From Microcella indica (lineage in GTDB: Bacteria; Actinomycetota; Actinomycetes; Actinomycetales; Microbacteriaceae): DNA of 64,000 bases. Shown here piece by piece: positions 33,626 through 41,359 of this stretch. The position numbers were made by a program, and so were the translations under genes. A model generated the notes under the pieces. That model saw only the letters and a list, made by a program, of their open reading frames with translations. It was not told where the DNA came from and did no database searches. Each line of letters starts with the position of its first letter. The first letter of the stretch is position 1. Location of the stretch: positions 682,001 through 746,000 of the forward strand of contig NZ_CP058670.1 of the NCBI RefSeq assembly GCF_013414345.1, written 5' to 3'.

Positions 33626-34341
33626 CCGGGCTCTCGGCCGCGCTGCGCGTGCGGCGCGAGGAGTTCGCCCTCGACGTGGAGTTCGCCGTGCCGACCGGGG
33701 GCGTGCTCGGTGTGATCGGGCCGAACGGCGCGGGCAAGTCGACTCTGCTGCTCGCCCTCGCCGGGGCGATCGAGCTCGAGGGGGGAGCCGTGTCGATCGA
33801 CGGCGTCGAGCTCGACACCGCGCCCGAGCGCCGCGGGGTCGGCGTCGTCTTCCAGGACGCGCTGCTCTTTCCGCACCTGAGCGTGCTCGACAACGTCGCC
33901 TTCGGGCCGCGCGAACGGGGGCAGACCCGGGTCGCCGCACGGTCGCTGGCGCGCTCGTGGCTCGACCGGCTCGGCATCGCGCATCTCGCGCACCGTCGGC
34001 CTGGCGGTCTCTCGGGGGGAGAGGCGCAGCGGGCCGCGCTCGCACGCGCTCTCGCGGTCGCCCCGCGCCTGCTGCTGCTGGACGAGCCGCTCGCCGCCCT
34101 CGACGTCGAGGTGCGCGACGCGGTGCGTGCCGACCTCTCCGCGCACGTGGGCGCCTTCGGCGGCGTCACCGTCGTCGTCGCCCACGACCGCGACGATGTC
34201 GCGGCGCTCGCCGAGCAGGTGCTCGTCGTCGAGGGCGGGCGCGTCGTGCAGCGCGGCACCCTCGCGGAGCTCACGGCGCACCCTGCGACCGACTTCGTGC
34301 GGCGGTTCACGGCGAGCACCCCGCCTGCCGGCCCGAGCTGA
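33622..34341 (+). CDS. modC: molybdate-type ABC transporter ATPase, short form
   Basis: 239-residue ABC ATPase: Walker A GPNGAGKST near residue 36, Q-loop VFQDALLFPHLSV, signature LSGGEAQRAALARAL, Walker B LLLLDEPLAAL and H-loop VVAHDRDD. It ends at the ABC domain and lacks the C-terminal TOBE/Mop molybdate-sensing domain of longer ModC proteins, so it is probably not feedback-inhibited by bound molybdate. The molybdate assignment rests on the cognate permease and the surrounding cofactor genes. Confidence 0.85.
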   Translation: MTGLSAALRVRREEFALDVEFAVPTGGVLGVIGPNGAGKSTLLLALAGAIELEGGAVSIDGVELDTAPERRGVGVVFQDALLFPHLSVLDNVAFGPRERGQTRVAARSLARSWLDRLGIAHLAHRRPGGLSGGEAQRAALARALAVAPRLLLLDEPLAALDVEVRDAVRADLSAHVGAFGGVTVVVAHDRDDVAALAEQVLVVEGGRVVQRGTLAELTAHPATDFVRRFTASTPPAGPS

Positions 34342-34378
34342 CCGGCGCACCGGGCAGAATCCGCGCAGGGGCCCTCGC

Positions 34379-34384
34379 TAGGCT
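34379..34384 (+). promoter_or_regulatory. -10 box before the 34392 gene (leaderless)
   Basis: TAGGCT, 7 nt before ATG 34392. It separates the two small membrane-protein genes from the modBC transcript. Confidence 0.5.
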
Positions 34385-34391
34385 CTCGACC

Positions 34392-34844
34392 ATGCCTCGT
34401 ACACCGCCCGACGACGACGCCGCCCTGCGGTGGGACGACGTCGACGACCCGAGCTGGGTCGAGGCGCAGAGCACGGCGTCGCACGGCGGAGCCGAGGCGG
34501 GCTCTGACGGCGTCGGCGAGCGCGAGGGGGGCGTGCCGGCATCGCCGGAGCCGTCGCGCGGCGCGCTCGCCATGACGCTCATCACCGCGGTCGGTGCCGT
34601 GCTGTACCTCGCCTACTCGATCGCGTGGATCGTCGGCGTGAGCGGCCTCCCGCTGAGCGGGCCGACGCTCGTGCTCGAAGTGCTGTACCAGTTCGCCGAG
34701 TTCCTCGCGATCATCGCGAGCGCCCTCTGGTTCGTCGCAGCGGTCATGCTCACGGCCGGTCGAGTCGGTCGACGCGCTGGGTGGCTCGCGCTCGGCTCCC
34801 TCGTCCTGATGCCCTGGCCCTTCGTGCTGGGGGTGCTCACGTGA
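34392..34844 (+). CDS. small membrane protein, unknown
   Basis: 150 residues. ~1-55 are acidic and hydrophilic (WDDVDDPSWVEAQ); helices lie at about 60-80, 95-118 and 128-148. No catalytic motif is visible and I do not recognise the family. The ATG follows a TAGGCT box by 7 nt. The stop overlaps the next gene start by GTGA, so the two membrane proteins are probably made together. Its place between modBC and mobA may be incidental. Confidence 0.75.
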   Translation: MPRTPPDDDAALRWDDVDDPSWVEAQSTASHGGAEAGSDGVGEREGGVPASPEPSRGALAMTLITAVGAVLYLAYSIAWIVGVSGLPLSGPTLVLEVLYQFAEFLAIIASALWFVAAVMLTAGRVGRRAGWLALGSLVLMPWPFVLGVLT

Positions 34845-35221
34845 CCGACGCGCGCGACCTCACCCCTCCCCGCACCGATCCGGCAGGCACCGCCCCCGTC
34901 GACCGCGGCTCCCGTGCCGCGCGTCTCGGCGTCATCCTGCTCCTGGGCCTCGTCGTCGCCTGGTTCACGTGGGACGCCGTCGGCAACCTCATCGCCCTCC
35001 CCGAGCTGCTCACCGACCTGGGGCTCGCCGAGAGCGTGCCGTGGCCGGCGCTCGTCCTCGGCGTCGCCATGCCCGTCGTGTACTACGCGGCCGCGGTCGT
35101 CATCGGGGTGCGCCTGAGTCTCGCGCGCTTGACTCTCGTGCTCATCGCCAGCCTCGCGGCGATCGCGGCGACAAGGCTGAGCCTCATCGCCGTCGCGACC
35201 GGCACTCTCGTGGTTCTGTAG
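34841..35221 (+). CDS. small membrane protein, unknown
   Basis: 126 residues. About 25 hydrophilic residues precede four hydrophobic stretches between ~28 and 126 (for example LGVILLLGLVVAWFTWDAVG), with almost no C-terminal tail. GTG 34841 overlaps the preceding stop (GTGA) and fixes the frame. No family recognised. It converges with the DoxX-like gene, leaving 25 nt. Confidence 0.72.
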   Translation: MTDARDLTPPRTDPAGTAPVDRGSRAARLGVILLLGLVVAWFTWDAVGNLIALPELLTDLGLAESVPWPALVLGVAMPVVYYAAAVVIGVRLSLARLTLVLIASLAAIAATRLSLIAVATGTLVVL

Positions 35222-35246
35222 CGCATGCCGTCCTCGGCTAGGCGAG

Positions 35247-35633
35247 TCAGGCGAGGCCGACCCAGAGCACGAGGGCGATGAGCGCGAGCTGCAGGAGCAG
35301 TCTCGGCACGAGCGGCACCGCGACGACGCCGAAGCGGTCGCGATGGCGCGCCGCGTAGGCGTTGGCCGGGAACACGCACACGAGGAACACCGCGAGCAGG
35401 ATGCCCGCCGCGGGCCGCGTCACCGGCACGAGCAGGCCTATCCCTCCCGCGATCTCCGCGACGCCCGTGACCCAGACCCAGCCGCGCGGGCTGAACGGGC
35501 GGCCGTGGAAGACGGCGGGCACCATCGCGGCCATCGTGCGCACGACGCTCGGCACGAAGTGGGTGATGCCGATGCCCACGAACACGACGGCCGTGATGAT
35601 GCGCGCAAGGTCGAGCGCGAGCTCGACGGTCAC
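35247..35633 (-). CDS. DoxX-like four-helix membrane protein
   Basis: 128 residues, four helices. FVGIGITHFVPSVV, RGWVWVTGVAEIAGGIGLLVP and AVFLVCVFPANAYAARHRDR match the DoxX/YphA-type family. Its members are small quinone- or thiol-linked membrane proteins of mixed function; some associate with sulfur or terminal-oxidase chemistry. GTG 35633 overlaps the DUF6457 stop as GTGA, the last gene of a mobA-DUF6457-doxX unit. This could place it in electron transfer or assembly for a molybdoenzyme, but that is inference. Confidence 0.82.
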   Translation of the reverse strand: MTVELALDLARIITAVVFVGIGITHFVPSVVRTMAAMVPAVFHGRPFSPRGWVWVTGVAEIAGGIGLLVPVTRPAAGILLAVFLVCVFPANAYAARHRDRFGVVAVPLVPRLLLQLALIALVLWVGLA

Positions 35634-35938
35634 GAGGCACCCTCCTCGTTCGATGCGGCGCCGCGCTCGGCGAGCAACCGGTCGATGGTCGCGAGCTCCG
35701 GATCGATGCCGGCGCCGGTTCCGGGCGTGAGCGCAGCATCCTCGCTCCCGGCCCGTCGGCCGGCGGCGTACCCGGCGAGGAAGGTCGCGAGCGGCGCGGC
35801 GGGACGCACGACGCCGTGCGCGACGCGTCCGGCGAGCGCGAGCACGGTGTCGATGTCGGCGGGGGGCTGCTCGAGCCCGAGGGCGGCGCACAGTTCGTCC
35901 ACCCAGTCGGCGAGCAGGGCGTCTCGATCGTCGGTCAT
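35630..35938 (-). CDS. DUF6457 domain protein
   Basis: 102-residue soluble, largely helical protein. DALLADWVDELCAALGL at the start and GVVRPAAPLATFLAGYAAGRR in the middle are the conserved parts of DUF6457, an actinobacterial family of unknown function that I associate with mobA/fdhD neighbourhoods. It overlaps mobA by ATGA and the DoxX-like gene by GTGA, so the three should be made in fixed proportion. Best guess is an accessory factor for cofactor handling or molybdoenzyme maturation. Confidence 0.8.
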   Translation of the reverse strand: MTDDRDALLADWVDELCAALGLEQPPADIDTVLALAGRVAHGVVRPAAPLATFLAGYAAGRRAGSEDAALTPGTGAGIDPELATIDRLLAERGAASNEEGAS

Positions 35939-36609
35939 GGCGAGCGGTCTCCTTCGGTCACGCGGGGCACGGTGACGCCGAGCGCCGCCGCATCGTCGAG
36001 CGTGTCGACGTCGGCCGTCGACCCCGGGGGCGCCGCGACCGTCTCGACGACCATCCTCGCGGTGATCGCCCGCAGGGGCAGGGAGGCGAGCGGGTGCGGT
36101 GCGCGATGCTCGACCGCGCGCCGTGCGCCCTCCGCGTCACCACTGCCCGCCTCGAGCTCGGCGAGCACGCGACGCAGGGGAACCGTGCGGTAGACGCCCG
36201 CGAGCGGCTGCAGGCGCTGCGACTTGTCGAGCGCGAGCACGGCCTCGGCCGCGGGCAGCGCGGCGAGGACGGCCAGCAGCTCGGGCACGAGCGGGGCGAC
36301 GTGCGGCATGTCGACGGCGAGCAGGAGGACGGCATCGGCGGCGGGCTCGCGCCGAGCATCCAGGGCCGCGAGGCCGGCACCGAGCGCCGCGACCGGGCCG
36401 CCGTACGCGGGGTGCTCGCGCGCTGCGCTCACGCGTGCGTCGAGCAGCCGCGGGGGAGCGTCGCCGACGATGACGAGGGAGCGCGCCGCGCCGAGGGCGC
36501 CGACCGTGCGCTCGAGGAGCGTCGCGCCGTCGACCAGCAACCCGGCCTTGGCCACGCCGCCGAGTCGCGCACCCCGGCCGCCGCTGAGCACAAGAGCGTC
36601 GACGATCAC
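35935..36609 (-). CDS. mobA: MobA-like molybdenum cofactor nucleotidyltransferase
   Basis: 224-residue nucleotidyltransferase. LVLSGGRGARLGGVAKAGLL is the NTP-binding loop (family form LAGGxSxRMGxDK), and LLAVDMPHVAPL gives the Mg-binding Asp. MobA attaches GMP (a paralogue attaches CMP) to Mo-molybdopterin to give the dinucleotide cofactor used by formate-dehydrogenase-type enzymes, consistent with fdhD and an FDH-like gene next door. GTG 36609 lies 6 nt after a TAGCGT box. Confidence 0.86.
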   Translation of the reverse strand: MIVDALVLSGGRGARLGGVAKAGLLVDGATLLERTVGALGAARSLVIVGDAPPRLLDARVSAAREHPAYGGPVAALGAGLAALDARREPAADAVLLLAVDMPHVAPLVPELLAVLAALPAAEAVLALDKSQRLQPLAGVYRTVPLRRVLAELEAGSGDAEGARRAVEHRAPHPLASLPLRAITARMVVETVAAPPGSTADVDTLDDAAALGVTVPRVTEGDRSP

Positions 36610-36615
36610 GGCTCC

Positions 36616-36625
36616 ACGCTAGTGG
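36616..36625. promoter_or_regulatory. bidirectional leaderless promoter, mobA / fdhD
   Basis: ACGCTAGTGG contains a leftward TAGCGT (36621-36616), 6 nt before mobA, and a rightward TAGTGG (36620-36625), 6 nt before ATG 36632 of fdhD, sharing the central TA. The rightward box lacks the final T. Same design as at 2683-2692. Confidence 0.5.
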
Positions 36626-36631
36626 GGCGGC

Positions 36632-37534
36632 ATGTGCGACGATCGGAGGGTGGGACGCATCACGCAACGCCGCCGCGTCACGCGGATCACGCTCGGTCAC
36701 GCGCCGAGCGAGCGCGCCGACGTGCTCGCCGTCGAGGAGCCGCTCGAGATCCGCGTCGGCGGCCTGCCCCTCGCCATCACGATGCGCACCCCGGGCAGCG
36801 ACGTCGAGCTCGCTGCCGGCTTCCTCGTCTCGGAGGGCGTTGTCGCGCGCGGCGAGCAGTTCTCGGCAGCACGGTACTGCGTCGACGCGACTGCGGAGGA
36901 TCGCGCGACCGGGCAGGTGAGCAACACGTACAACGTGCTCGACGTCGCGCTCGCTCCCGGGGTTCCGGCACCCGACCCGAGCCTCGCGCGCACGTTCTTC
37001 ACGACGAGCTCGTGCGGGCTGTGCGGCAAGGACAGCATCGAGGCGGTGCGCACGAGCTCGCGGCACCCCGTCGCGGACGATCCGCTCGTCGTGAGCGCGC
37101 AGCTGCTGACGACGCTGCCCGATCGCCTGCGCGAGCAGCAGGCGGTGTTCGAGAAGACGGGTGGGCTGCACGCGGCCGCGCTCGTCGACGGTGCGACAGG
37201 CGAGCTGCTCGTGCTGCGCGAGGACGTCGGGCGGCACAACGCCGTCGACAAGGTGGTCGGCTGGGCACTCATGAACGACCGGCTGCCGCTCACCGGCACC
37301 GTGCTCATGGTCTCGGGCCGCGCGAGCTTCGAGCTCACGCAGAAGGCGTCGATGGCGGGCATTCCGATGCTCGCGGCCGTCTCGGCGCCGTCGTCGCTCG
37401 CGGTCGAGCTCGCCGAGGAGCTCGGCATGACCCTCGTGGGCTTCCTGCGCGGCGAGTCGATGGTCGTCTACACGGGCATCGAGCGCATCACGGATGCTCA
37501 GCTCACGCTCCCTCAGGAGGAACTCGTCCCGTGA
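36632..37534 (+). CDS. fdhD: formate dehydrogenase sulfurtransferase FdhD
   Basis: 300 residues. FdhD carries sulfur from a cysteine desulfurase to the bis-MGD cofactor, a step required for formate dehydrogenase activity. The catalytic CxxC is in [12 protein letters not shown] (near bases 37005-37034), and [19 protein letters not shown] is the FdhD signature. ATG 36632 is 6 nt from a -10-like box; GTG 36650 (MGRITQRRR) matches many family starts and may be the true one. The stop overlaps the molybdoenzyme gene by GTGA. Confidence 0.93.
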   Translation: MCDDRRVGRITQRRRVTRITLGHAPSERADVLAVEEPLEIRVGGLPLAITMRTPGSDVELAAGFLVSEGVVARGEQFSAARYCVDATAEDRATGQVSNTYNVLDVALAPGVPAPDPSLARTFFTTSSCGLCGKDSIEAVRTSSRHPVADDPLVVSAQLLTTLPDRLREQQAVFEKTGGLHAAALVDGATGELLVLREDVGRHNAVDKVVGWALMNDRLPLTGTVLMVSGRASFELTQKASMAGIPMLAAVSAPSSLAVELAEELGMTLVGFLRGESMVVYTGIERITDAQLTLPQEELVP

Positions 37535-39924
37535 CCGACCGCAGAGGCCTCCCAGCCAGCCCCGTACCCGCGAGCCCCGAGCCCGACCTCGTCGTGACCG
37601 CGCCGAAGGAGTGGGCCGCGGGTGTCCCCGGCGTGCTGCACGCGATGGGGCCGGCGCTCGCCGAGATGGGGCTGGGGCGCTCGCTCACGCTCCTCACGAA
37701 GCTCAACCAGCAGCAGGGCCTCGACTGCATGAGCTGCGCGTGGCCCGACCCCGCGCACCGCAAGGCCGCCGAGTTCTGCGAGAACGGCGCGAAGGCGGTC
37801 ACGTGGGAGGCGACGCCCCTCACGGTGCCGTCGAGCTTCTGGGCCGAGAACTCGCTCACCGACCTCCTCGAGCGTGACGAGTACTGGCTCGGTCAGCAAG
37901 GGCGCCTCGTCGAGCCCGTGCACAAGCCCGCCGACAGCGACCACTACCACCCGGTGAGCTGGGACGAGGCGTTCTCGATCATCGGCGAGCGGCTCGCCTC
38001 GCTCGAGTCGCCCGACCAGGCGGCCTTCTACACGAGCGGGCGTGCATCCAATGAGGCAGCCTTCCTCTACCAGCTGTTCGTGCGCGCCTACGGCACCAAC
38101 AATCTGCCCGACTGCTCCAACATGTGCCACGAGTCGACGGGCGCAGCGCTCACGGAGACGCTCGGCATCGGCAAGGCCACGGTCGCCTACGACGACTTCG
38201 CGCAGGCCGACCTCATCATCGTGATGGGCCAGAACCCCGGCACCAACCACCCCCGCATGCTCACCGCCCTCGAGGAGGCGAAGAGCAACGGTGCGAGCGT
38301 CGTCGCCGTCAACCCGCTCGTCGAGGCAGGCCTCAAGCGCTACAAGAACCCGCAGACCGTGCGCGGCGTCGTGGGCCGAGGGTCGAGCATCGCCGACCAG
38401 TACCTGCAGATCCGCTCGGGCGGCGACATGGCGCTCCTGCAGGCGCTCTCCCGCCGCGTGCTCGAGGCCGAGGCGGCAGCACCGGGCACGGTGCTCGACC
38501 ACGCCTTCCTCGCCGAGCACGCGAGCGGTGTCGAGGAGACCATCGCCCACCTGAGCGCGGTCGACGAGGCCGAGGTGCTCGCCGCGACAGGCCTGACCTC
38601 GCAGGAGATCGACGAGCTCGGGCAGCGCTACCTGCGCGCCGACCGCGTCATCATCACCTGGGCGATGGGCATCACGCAGCATAGGAGAGCCGTCGCGACG
38701 ATCCGCGAGATCGTCAACCTGCTCCTGCTGCGCGGCAACATGGGCAAGCCCGGCGCGGGAGCGTGCCCCGTGCGCGGCCACAGCAACGTGCAGGGCGACC
38801 GCACGATGGGCGTGTGGGAGAAGATGCCGGCGTGGTTCCTCGACGCGCTCGAGAGGGAGTTCGGCTTCGCCCCGCCGCGCGAAGAGGGCGTCGACTCGGT
38901 GCACGGCGTGCAGGCGATGCGGCGCGGCGAGATTCGCGCGTGGGTCTCGCTCGGCGGCAACTTCGTCGGCGCGATCTCCGACACCGCCGCCGCGGAGGCG
39001 GCCATGCGCGGCACCGACCTCACCGTGCAGATCTCGACCAAGCTCAACCGCTCCCACGTCGTCACGGGGCGCGAGGCGATCATCCTTCCCACGCTCGGCC
39101 GCACCGAGATCGACCGTCAGGCCTCCGGCGAGCAGTTCGTGACGGTCGAGGACACGGTGTGCGCCGTGCACGCCTCCTACGGCGCGGTGCAACCCGTCGA
39201 CGAGCGCCTGCTCTCGGAGGTCGCGATCGTGTGCCGCATGGCCGAGGCCGTGCTCGGCGACCGCGTGAGCATCCCGTGGCGCGACTTCGAGGGCGATTAC
39301 GACCTCATCCGCGACCGCATCAGCCGCGTGGTGCCGGGCTTCGACGACTACTCGGCGCGCGCGCGGCGACCCGAGGGCTTCGTGCTGCCCAACGGCCCGC
39401 GCGACTCCCGCAGCTTCGCGACCGCGACGGGGCGCGCCATGCTCACCGTCAACGCGCTCGAGGCCGTCGAGCGGCCCGCCGGTCGCCTGCTGCTGCAGAC
39501 CCTGCGCTCGCACGACCAGTTCAACACGACCATCTACGGGCTCAACGACCGCTACCGGGGCATCAAGAAGGGTCGCAGGGTCGTGTTCGTGAACCCCGAC
39601 GACCTCGCCGAGCTCGGCCTCGAGGACGGCCAGCGAGTCGACATCGTGAGCGAGTGGCGCGGCGCCGACCACGGCTTCCTCAGCGATTGGCGCGTGGTCG
39701 CCTACCCGACGGCGAGAGGGTGCGCCGCAGCCTACTTCCCGGAGGCCAACGTTCTCGTCCCGCTCGAGAGCGTCGCCGAGGGCAGCAACACGCCTGTCTC
39801 GAAGGCGGTCGTCGTGCGGCTCGAGCCGCATCGCGCTGATGCGCCAGACACCGATGCGCCAGACACCGATCGCGCGCCCGAGCCCGCGTCTCGGCCCGAC
39901 ACGGAGCCGTCGCTCACGCGGTAG
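37531..39924 (+). CDS. FdhF/YdeP-family molybdopterin oxidoreductase
   Basis: 797-residue molybdopterin-dependent enzyme. Conserved blocks include [59 protein letters not shown] and, C-terminally, the dinucleotide-binding domain with [14 protein letters not shown]. It lacks the N-terminal four-cysteine [4Fe-4S] motif of classical formate dehydrogenases, as in YdeP-type proteins. Substrate is unproven; formate oxidation is suggested only by fdhD, which overlaps its start (GTG 37531). No electron-transfer subunit is adjacent. The Asp/Thr/Ala/Pro-rich tail has repeated [11 protein letters not shown]. It converges with moeA, overlapping 11 nt. Confidence 0.9.
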   Translation: MTDRRGLPASPVPASPEPDLVVTAPKEWAAGVPGVLHAMGPALAEMGLGRSLTLLTKLNQQQGLDCMSCAWPDPAHRKAAEFCENGAKAVTWEATPLTVPSSFWAENSLTDLLERDEYWLGQQGRLVEPVHKPADSDHYHPVSWDEAFSIIGERLASLESPDQAAFYTSGRASNEAAFLYQLFVRAYGTNNLPDCSNMCHESTGAALTETLGIGKATVAYDDFAQADLIIVMGQNPGTNHPRMLTALEEAKSNGASVVAVNPLVEAGLKRYKNPQTVRGVVGRGSSIADQYLQIRSGGDMALLQALSRRVLEAEAAAPGTVLDHAFLAEHASGVEETIAHLSAVDEAEVLAATGLTSQEIDELGQRYLRADRVIITWAMGITQHRRAVATIREIVNLLLLRGNMGKPGAGACPVRGHSNVQGDRTMGVWEKMPAWFLDALEREFGFAPPREEGVDSVHGVQAMRRGEIRAWVSLGGNFVGAISDTAAAEAAMRGTDLTVQISTKLNRSHVVTGREAIILPTLGRTEIDRQASGEQFVTVEDTVCAVHASYGAVQPVDERLLSEVAIVCRMAEAVLGDRVSIPWRDFEGDYDLIRDRISRVVPGFDDYSARARRPEGFVLPNGPRDSRSFATATGRAMLTVNALEAVERPAGRLLLQTLRSHDQFNTTIYGLNDRYRGIKKGRRVVFVNPDDLAELGLEDGQRVDIVSEWRGADHGFLSDWRVVAYPTARGCAAAYFPEANVLVPLESVAEGSNTPVSKAVVVRLEPHRADAPDTDAPDTDRAPEPASRPDTEPSLTR

Positions 39925-41164
39925 GCGGCTGATCCCGCCAGTCGAGCACCTCGACGACGTCTCCGGGGGAGACCTCCTCGACCTCCGCGTCGACGACCGC
40001 GAGGCCGTCGGCGAGTGCGAGACTCGCCACGAGGTGCGAACCCGAGCCGCCCGCGGTCGCGGGGCGCACGCGCACCGCGCCCGCGGCATCCCGCACGATG
40101 GTCACCGGGATGTACTGCCGGCGGCCCTGCGGCGTGCGCCAGCCGACCTCGGCGGTGCCGTCGACCCGCGGGCGCTGCACCTCGGCGAGTCCCTGCAGGC
40201 GCCGCAGCGCCGGCCGCACGAAGACCTCGAACGAGACCGCCGCGCTCACCGGGTTGCCGGGCATCGCGAAGAGCGGAGTGCCGTCGAGCCAGTGCCCGAA
40301 GCCCTGCGGCTTGCCCGGCTGCATGCGCACGCTGCCGAAGCGCACGCCCAGCGGCGCGAGCAGCTCTTTCACGACGTCGTAGGCGCCGACGCTCACGCCC
40401 CCCGAGAGCACGATCGCGTCGGCCTCGCGCGCGGCCCGCTCCAGCAGCGCGCGCAGAGCGTCGACGTCGTCGGCCACCGAGCCGAGTCGCAGGGCCGCCC
40501 CTCCCGCCTCCTCGACGGCGGCGGCCAGCAGGAAGGAGTTCGAGTCGGGAATCTGACCGCGCCGCGTCGGCTCGCCGGGCGGCACGAGCTCGCTGCCCGT
40601 CGAGATGACGGCGACTCGTGGGCGGGCGTGCACGTCGACCGTCGCGCGTCCCGCGCTCGCCGCCGCCGCGATCGCGCGCGAGGTGAGCGTCACGCCGGGG
40701 GAGAGCACCGTCGCGCCGGCCTCCAGGTCGGTGCCCGCGCGTCGTACGTGCGCCCCGAGCACCGCCTCCCGGTGCACGCGCACGCTCGCCGTGCCGCCGT
40801 CGGTGTGCTCGACGGGCACGATCGCATCAGCACCGAGCGGCACCGGGGCCCCCGTCATGATGCGTGCGGCCGTGCCGGGCTCGAGCCGAGCATCCGCCGC
40901 GGCGCCCGCGGGAAGATCGGCCGTGACGGGCAGGCGCACGAATGCGGTCTCGGATGCACCGCGCACGTCCTCCGCGCGCACGGCGTAGCCGTCCATCGCC
41001 GAGTTGTCGAACGGGGGGATCGCCGTCTGCGCCGTCACCTGCCGCGCGAGCACGCGCCCGAGCGCCGCGTCGAGCGGAACGGACTCCACGGGACGCTCGC
41101 GAACGCCCGCGAGGATGTCGTCGAGGTGCTCCTCGACGCTGCGCATGTGCGACGTGCCGACCAT
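39914..41164 (-). CDS. moeA: molybdopterin molybdotransferase
   Basis: 416 residues. MoeA inserts molybdate into adenylated molybdopterin. Conserved segments are PPFDNSAMDGYAVR, GTAARIMTGAPVPLGAD, SGGVSVGAYDVVKELL, MQPGKPQGFG and AMPGNPVSAAVSFEVFV, covering the MoaB-like domain III and the domain-IV tail after ~330. Start M7 at 41146 (MRSVEEHL) is an alternative. It closes the right end of the molybdenum region and ends inside the last codons of the FdhF-like gene on the other strand. Confidence 0.95.
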   Translation of the reverse strand: MVGTSHMRSVEEHLDDILAGVRERPVESVPLDAALGRVLARQVTAQTAIPPFDNSAMDGYAVRAEDVRGASETAFVRLPVTADLPAGAAADARLEPGTAARIMTGAPVPLGADAIVPVEHTDGGTASVRVHREAVLGAHVRRAGTDLEAGATVLSPGVTLTSRAIAAAASAGRATVDVHARPRVAVISTGSELVPPGEPTRRGQIPDSNSFLLAAAVEEAGGAALRLGSVADDVDALRALLERAAREADAIVLSGGVSVGAYDVVKELLAPLGVRFGSVRMQPGKPQGFGHWLDGTPLFAMPGNPVSAAVSFEVFVRPALRRLQGLAEVQRPRVDGTAEVGWRTPQGRRQYIPVTIVRDAAGAVRVRPATAGGSGSHLVASLALADGLAVVDAEVEEVSPGDVVEVLDWRDQPPTA

Positions 41165-41359
41165 GGCCTCACGCTAGCCGGTCGGCGCGGCCGGGGCGGG
41201 CCCGCTCGTGCCCGCGGTCCTGGGCGCCGTGAGTGCTCCACTACCCTGGAGGCACAGACCAACGGCGCCCCGACCACCGCGCCCCGTGATCGCCCTGTGC
41301 GAGCCCCGTGCTCGCCCGCAGTCCGCCCATCCTGTCGACACCCCCGTGAGGTTCCACTC

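Noticed and set aside
36094-37530. N-terminal extension of the FdhF-like frame through mobA and fdhD
   Set aside because: Frame happens to stay open across fdhD; GTG 37531 overlapping the fdhD stop is the sensible start.
37513-40089. 858-codon leftward frame antisense to the FdhF-like gene
   Set aside because: Mirror of a conserved molybdoenzyme; no start signal or family.
39839-41359. N-terminal extension of the serA frame across moeA
   Set aside because: Antisense to moeA; SerA homology begins at GTG 41360.
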